From Trissonchulus latispiculum (Eukaryota; Nematoda; Enoplea; Enoplida; Ironidae), in NCBI GenBank assembly GCA_030248195.1, contig JASAND010030883.1:27266-91265 (forward strand): a DNA stretch of 64,000 nt. Direction: 5' to 3'. The position numbers and the translations under genes are program-made. A model generated the notes under the pieces. It saw nothing but the letters and a program-made list of their open reading frames with translations. It was not told the DNA's origin and searched no databases. This document shows positions 63,628-64,000 of this stretch, in pieces; the stretch's first letter is position 1, and each line of letters starts with the position of its first letter.

Positions 63628-64000
63628 CTATTTTAAATTTACAACATCTGATTCAGGAACCCAACTACTTGCAGAAGTAGGGTACCCAAGCCATTTAACT
63701 AGGTACTCCGTACCTCCTCGTACCTTGCGCCTCTTTAAAATTCGCTCAATTTTATAAGTGACATCTGGCGTCTTTTTAATTTTCTGAAGTTCCTGCTCAT
63801 AAAAAGTACCGACAATAATTTCACCGCTACTATCTTTCAATCGATAAACTGGATATCGTCTTGGCAATGCTTCAACAATTGTAAAAATTTCTTCAGTCCA
63901 ATTTGGTGTGTAGCCTTTAGCAAAAACATTTTTCGCCTTCTGGATTCGAACCAAATCACCTACTTTAAACTTAAACTTTTTTGGAAAAGTTTCTCCGGTA
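63628..64000 (-). CDS. Integrase C-terminal part with chromodomain (partial)
   Basis: The frame is open from the window edge to a stop at 63628, so only the last about 123 residues are visible. They begin with the SH3-like C-terminal domain of a retroviral-type integrase (FKVGDLVRIQKAK, FTIVEALPRRYPVYRL, GTFYEQELQK). A chromodomain follows (YKIERILKRRKV, EYLVKWLGY, SSWVPESDVV). This pairing is characteristic of the F54H12.3-type integrases of Maverick/Polinton elements; the chromodomain may steer insertion to marked chromatin. The catalytic DDE core must lie beyond 64000. Confidence 0.9.
   Translation of the reverse strand, partial: TGETFPKKFKFKVGDLVRIQKAKNVFAKGYTPNWTEEIFTIVEALPRRYPVYRLKDSSGEIIVGTFYEQELQKIKKTPDVTYKIERILKRRKVRGGTEYLVKWLGYPTSASSWVPESDVVNLK

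Larger units (their letters stand above)
54300..64000 (-). mobile_element. Maverick/Polinton-related virus-like element (right part outside window)
   Basis: About fifteen minus-strand genes are tightly packed: integrase C-terminus with chromodomain, TBP-like and penton-like proteins, a basic protein, a capsid protein, a packaging ATPase, small structural-type proteins, and then accessory and nuclease genes. Integrase plus capsid plus ATPase is the hallmark set of Polintons and related adintovirus-like elements. The capsid and integrase resemble C. elegans F54H12.2 and F54H12.3, which are Maverick-derived. No terminal inverted repeat could be checked because the other end is outside, and the left border near 54.2-54.35 kb is not resolved. 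Most genes are intact, suggesting recent insertion. No DNA polymerase B is seen in the window. Confidence 0.8.

Overview
The window looks like AT-rich nuclear DNA from an invertebrate, most likely an arthropod. The evidence is spliced genes with GT-AG introns, a chemoreceptor of the insect gustatory-receptor type ending in the TYhhhhhQF signature, small cysteine-rich secreted peptides, a leucine-rich-repeat gene with one repeat per exon, and many transposons. The species cannot be named from sequence alone.

Layout. 1-4.7 kb is almost entirely nested inverted-repeat transposons: a CTTGCA-rich TIR element, a MITE, and two TTAA-flanked elements, one of which was later hit by a hAT-like element built of TTTCAG hexamers. 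6.37-11.64 kb has no convincing ORF but is dense in short perfect hairpins and carries a perfect six-unit heat-shock element near its left side. A two-exon gene for a six-cysteine defensin-like peptide follows (11.76-12.45 kb), and a second copy lies at 28.24-29.80 kb. In both, the intron splits the start codon (AT|G). A 5'-truncated non-LTR retrotransposon lies at 15.08-16.62 kb.

A segmental duplication carries two intact four-exon gustatory-receptor-like genes (copy A 16.87-27.60 kb, copy B 42.90-53.49 kb). The exon lengths are identical (202, 240, 746 and 117 nt) and each encodes 434 aa. Comparing the copies gives empty sites that define several later insertions: a 4-kb TIR element in A, and in B a hAT MITE, a TTAA element and a 2.3-kb intron expansion. 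Between the copies lie defensin-like gene 2, an LRR gene (minus strand, 30.83-35.53 kb, 5' end not seen) and a decayed Ty3/gypsy element with unusually short 131-bp LTRs (37.03-41.71 kb).

From about 54.3 kb to the window end, all recognisable genes are on the minus strand and form a Maverick/Polinton-related virus-like element. In transcription order: the C-terminus of an integrase with a chromodomain (cut by the window edge), a TATA-binding-protein homologue in frame with a small capsid-associated (penton-like) protein, a 51-aa arginine/lysine-rich protein, a capsid protein of the F54H12.2 type, a packaging-type ATPase, four small genes, a NADAR-domain protein, a YqaJ/lambda-type exonuclease, a possible degenerate RNase H-fold protein, two unknown proteins and a CARD-like death-fold protein. 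A TTAATAAAAG-type motif lies 30-71 bp upstream of six start codons, including the one inside the TBP-like frame. The main candidate for an undescribed system is therefore a virus-like element with its own TBP-like factor and a recurring TATA-like box, plus host-interaction-type accessory genes (CARD, NADAR). No protein-primed DNA polymerase B is seen; it could lie beyond the right edge or be absent.
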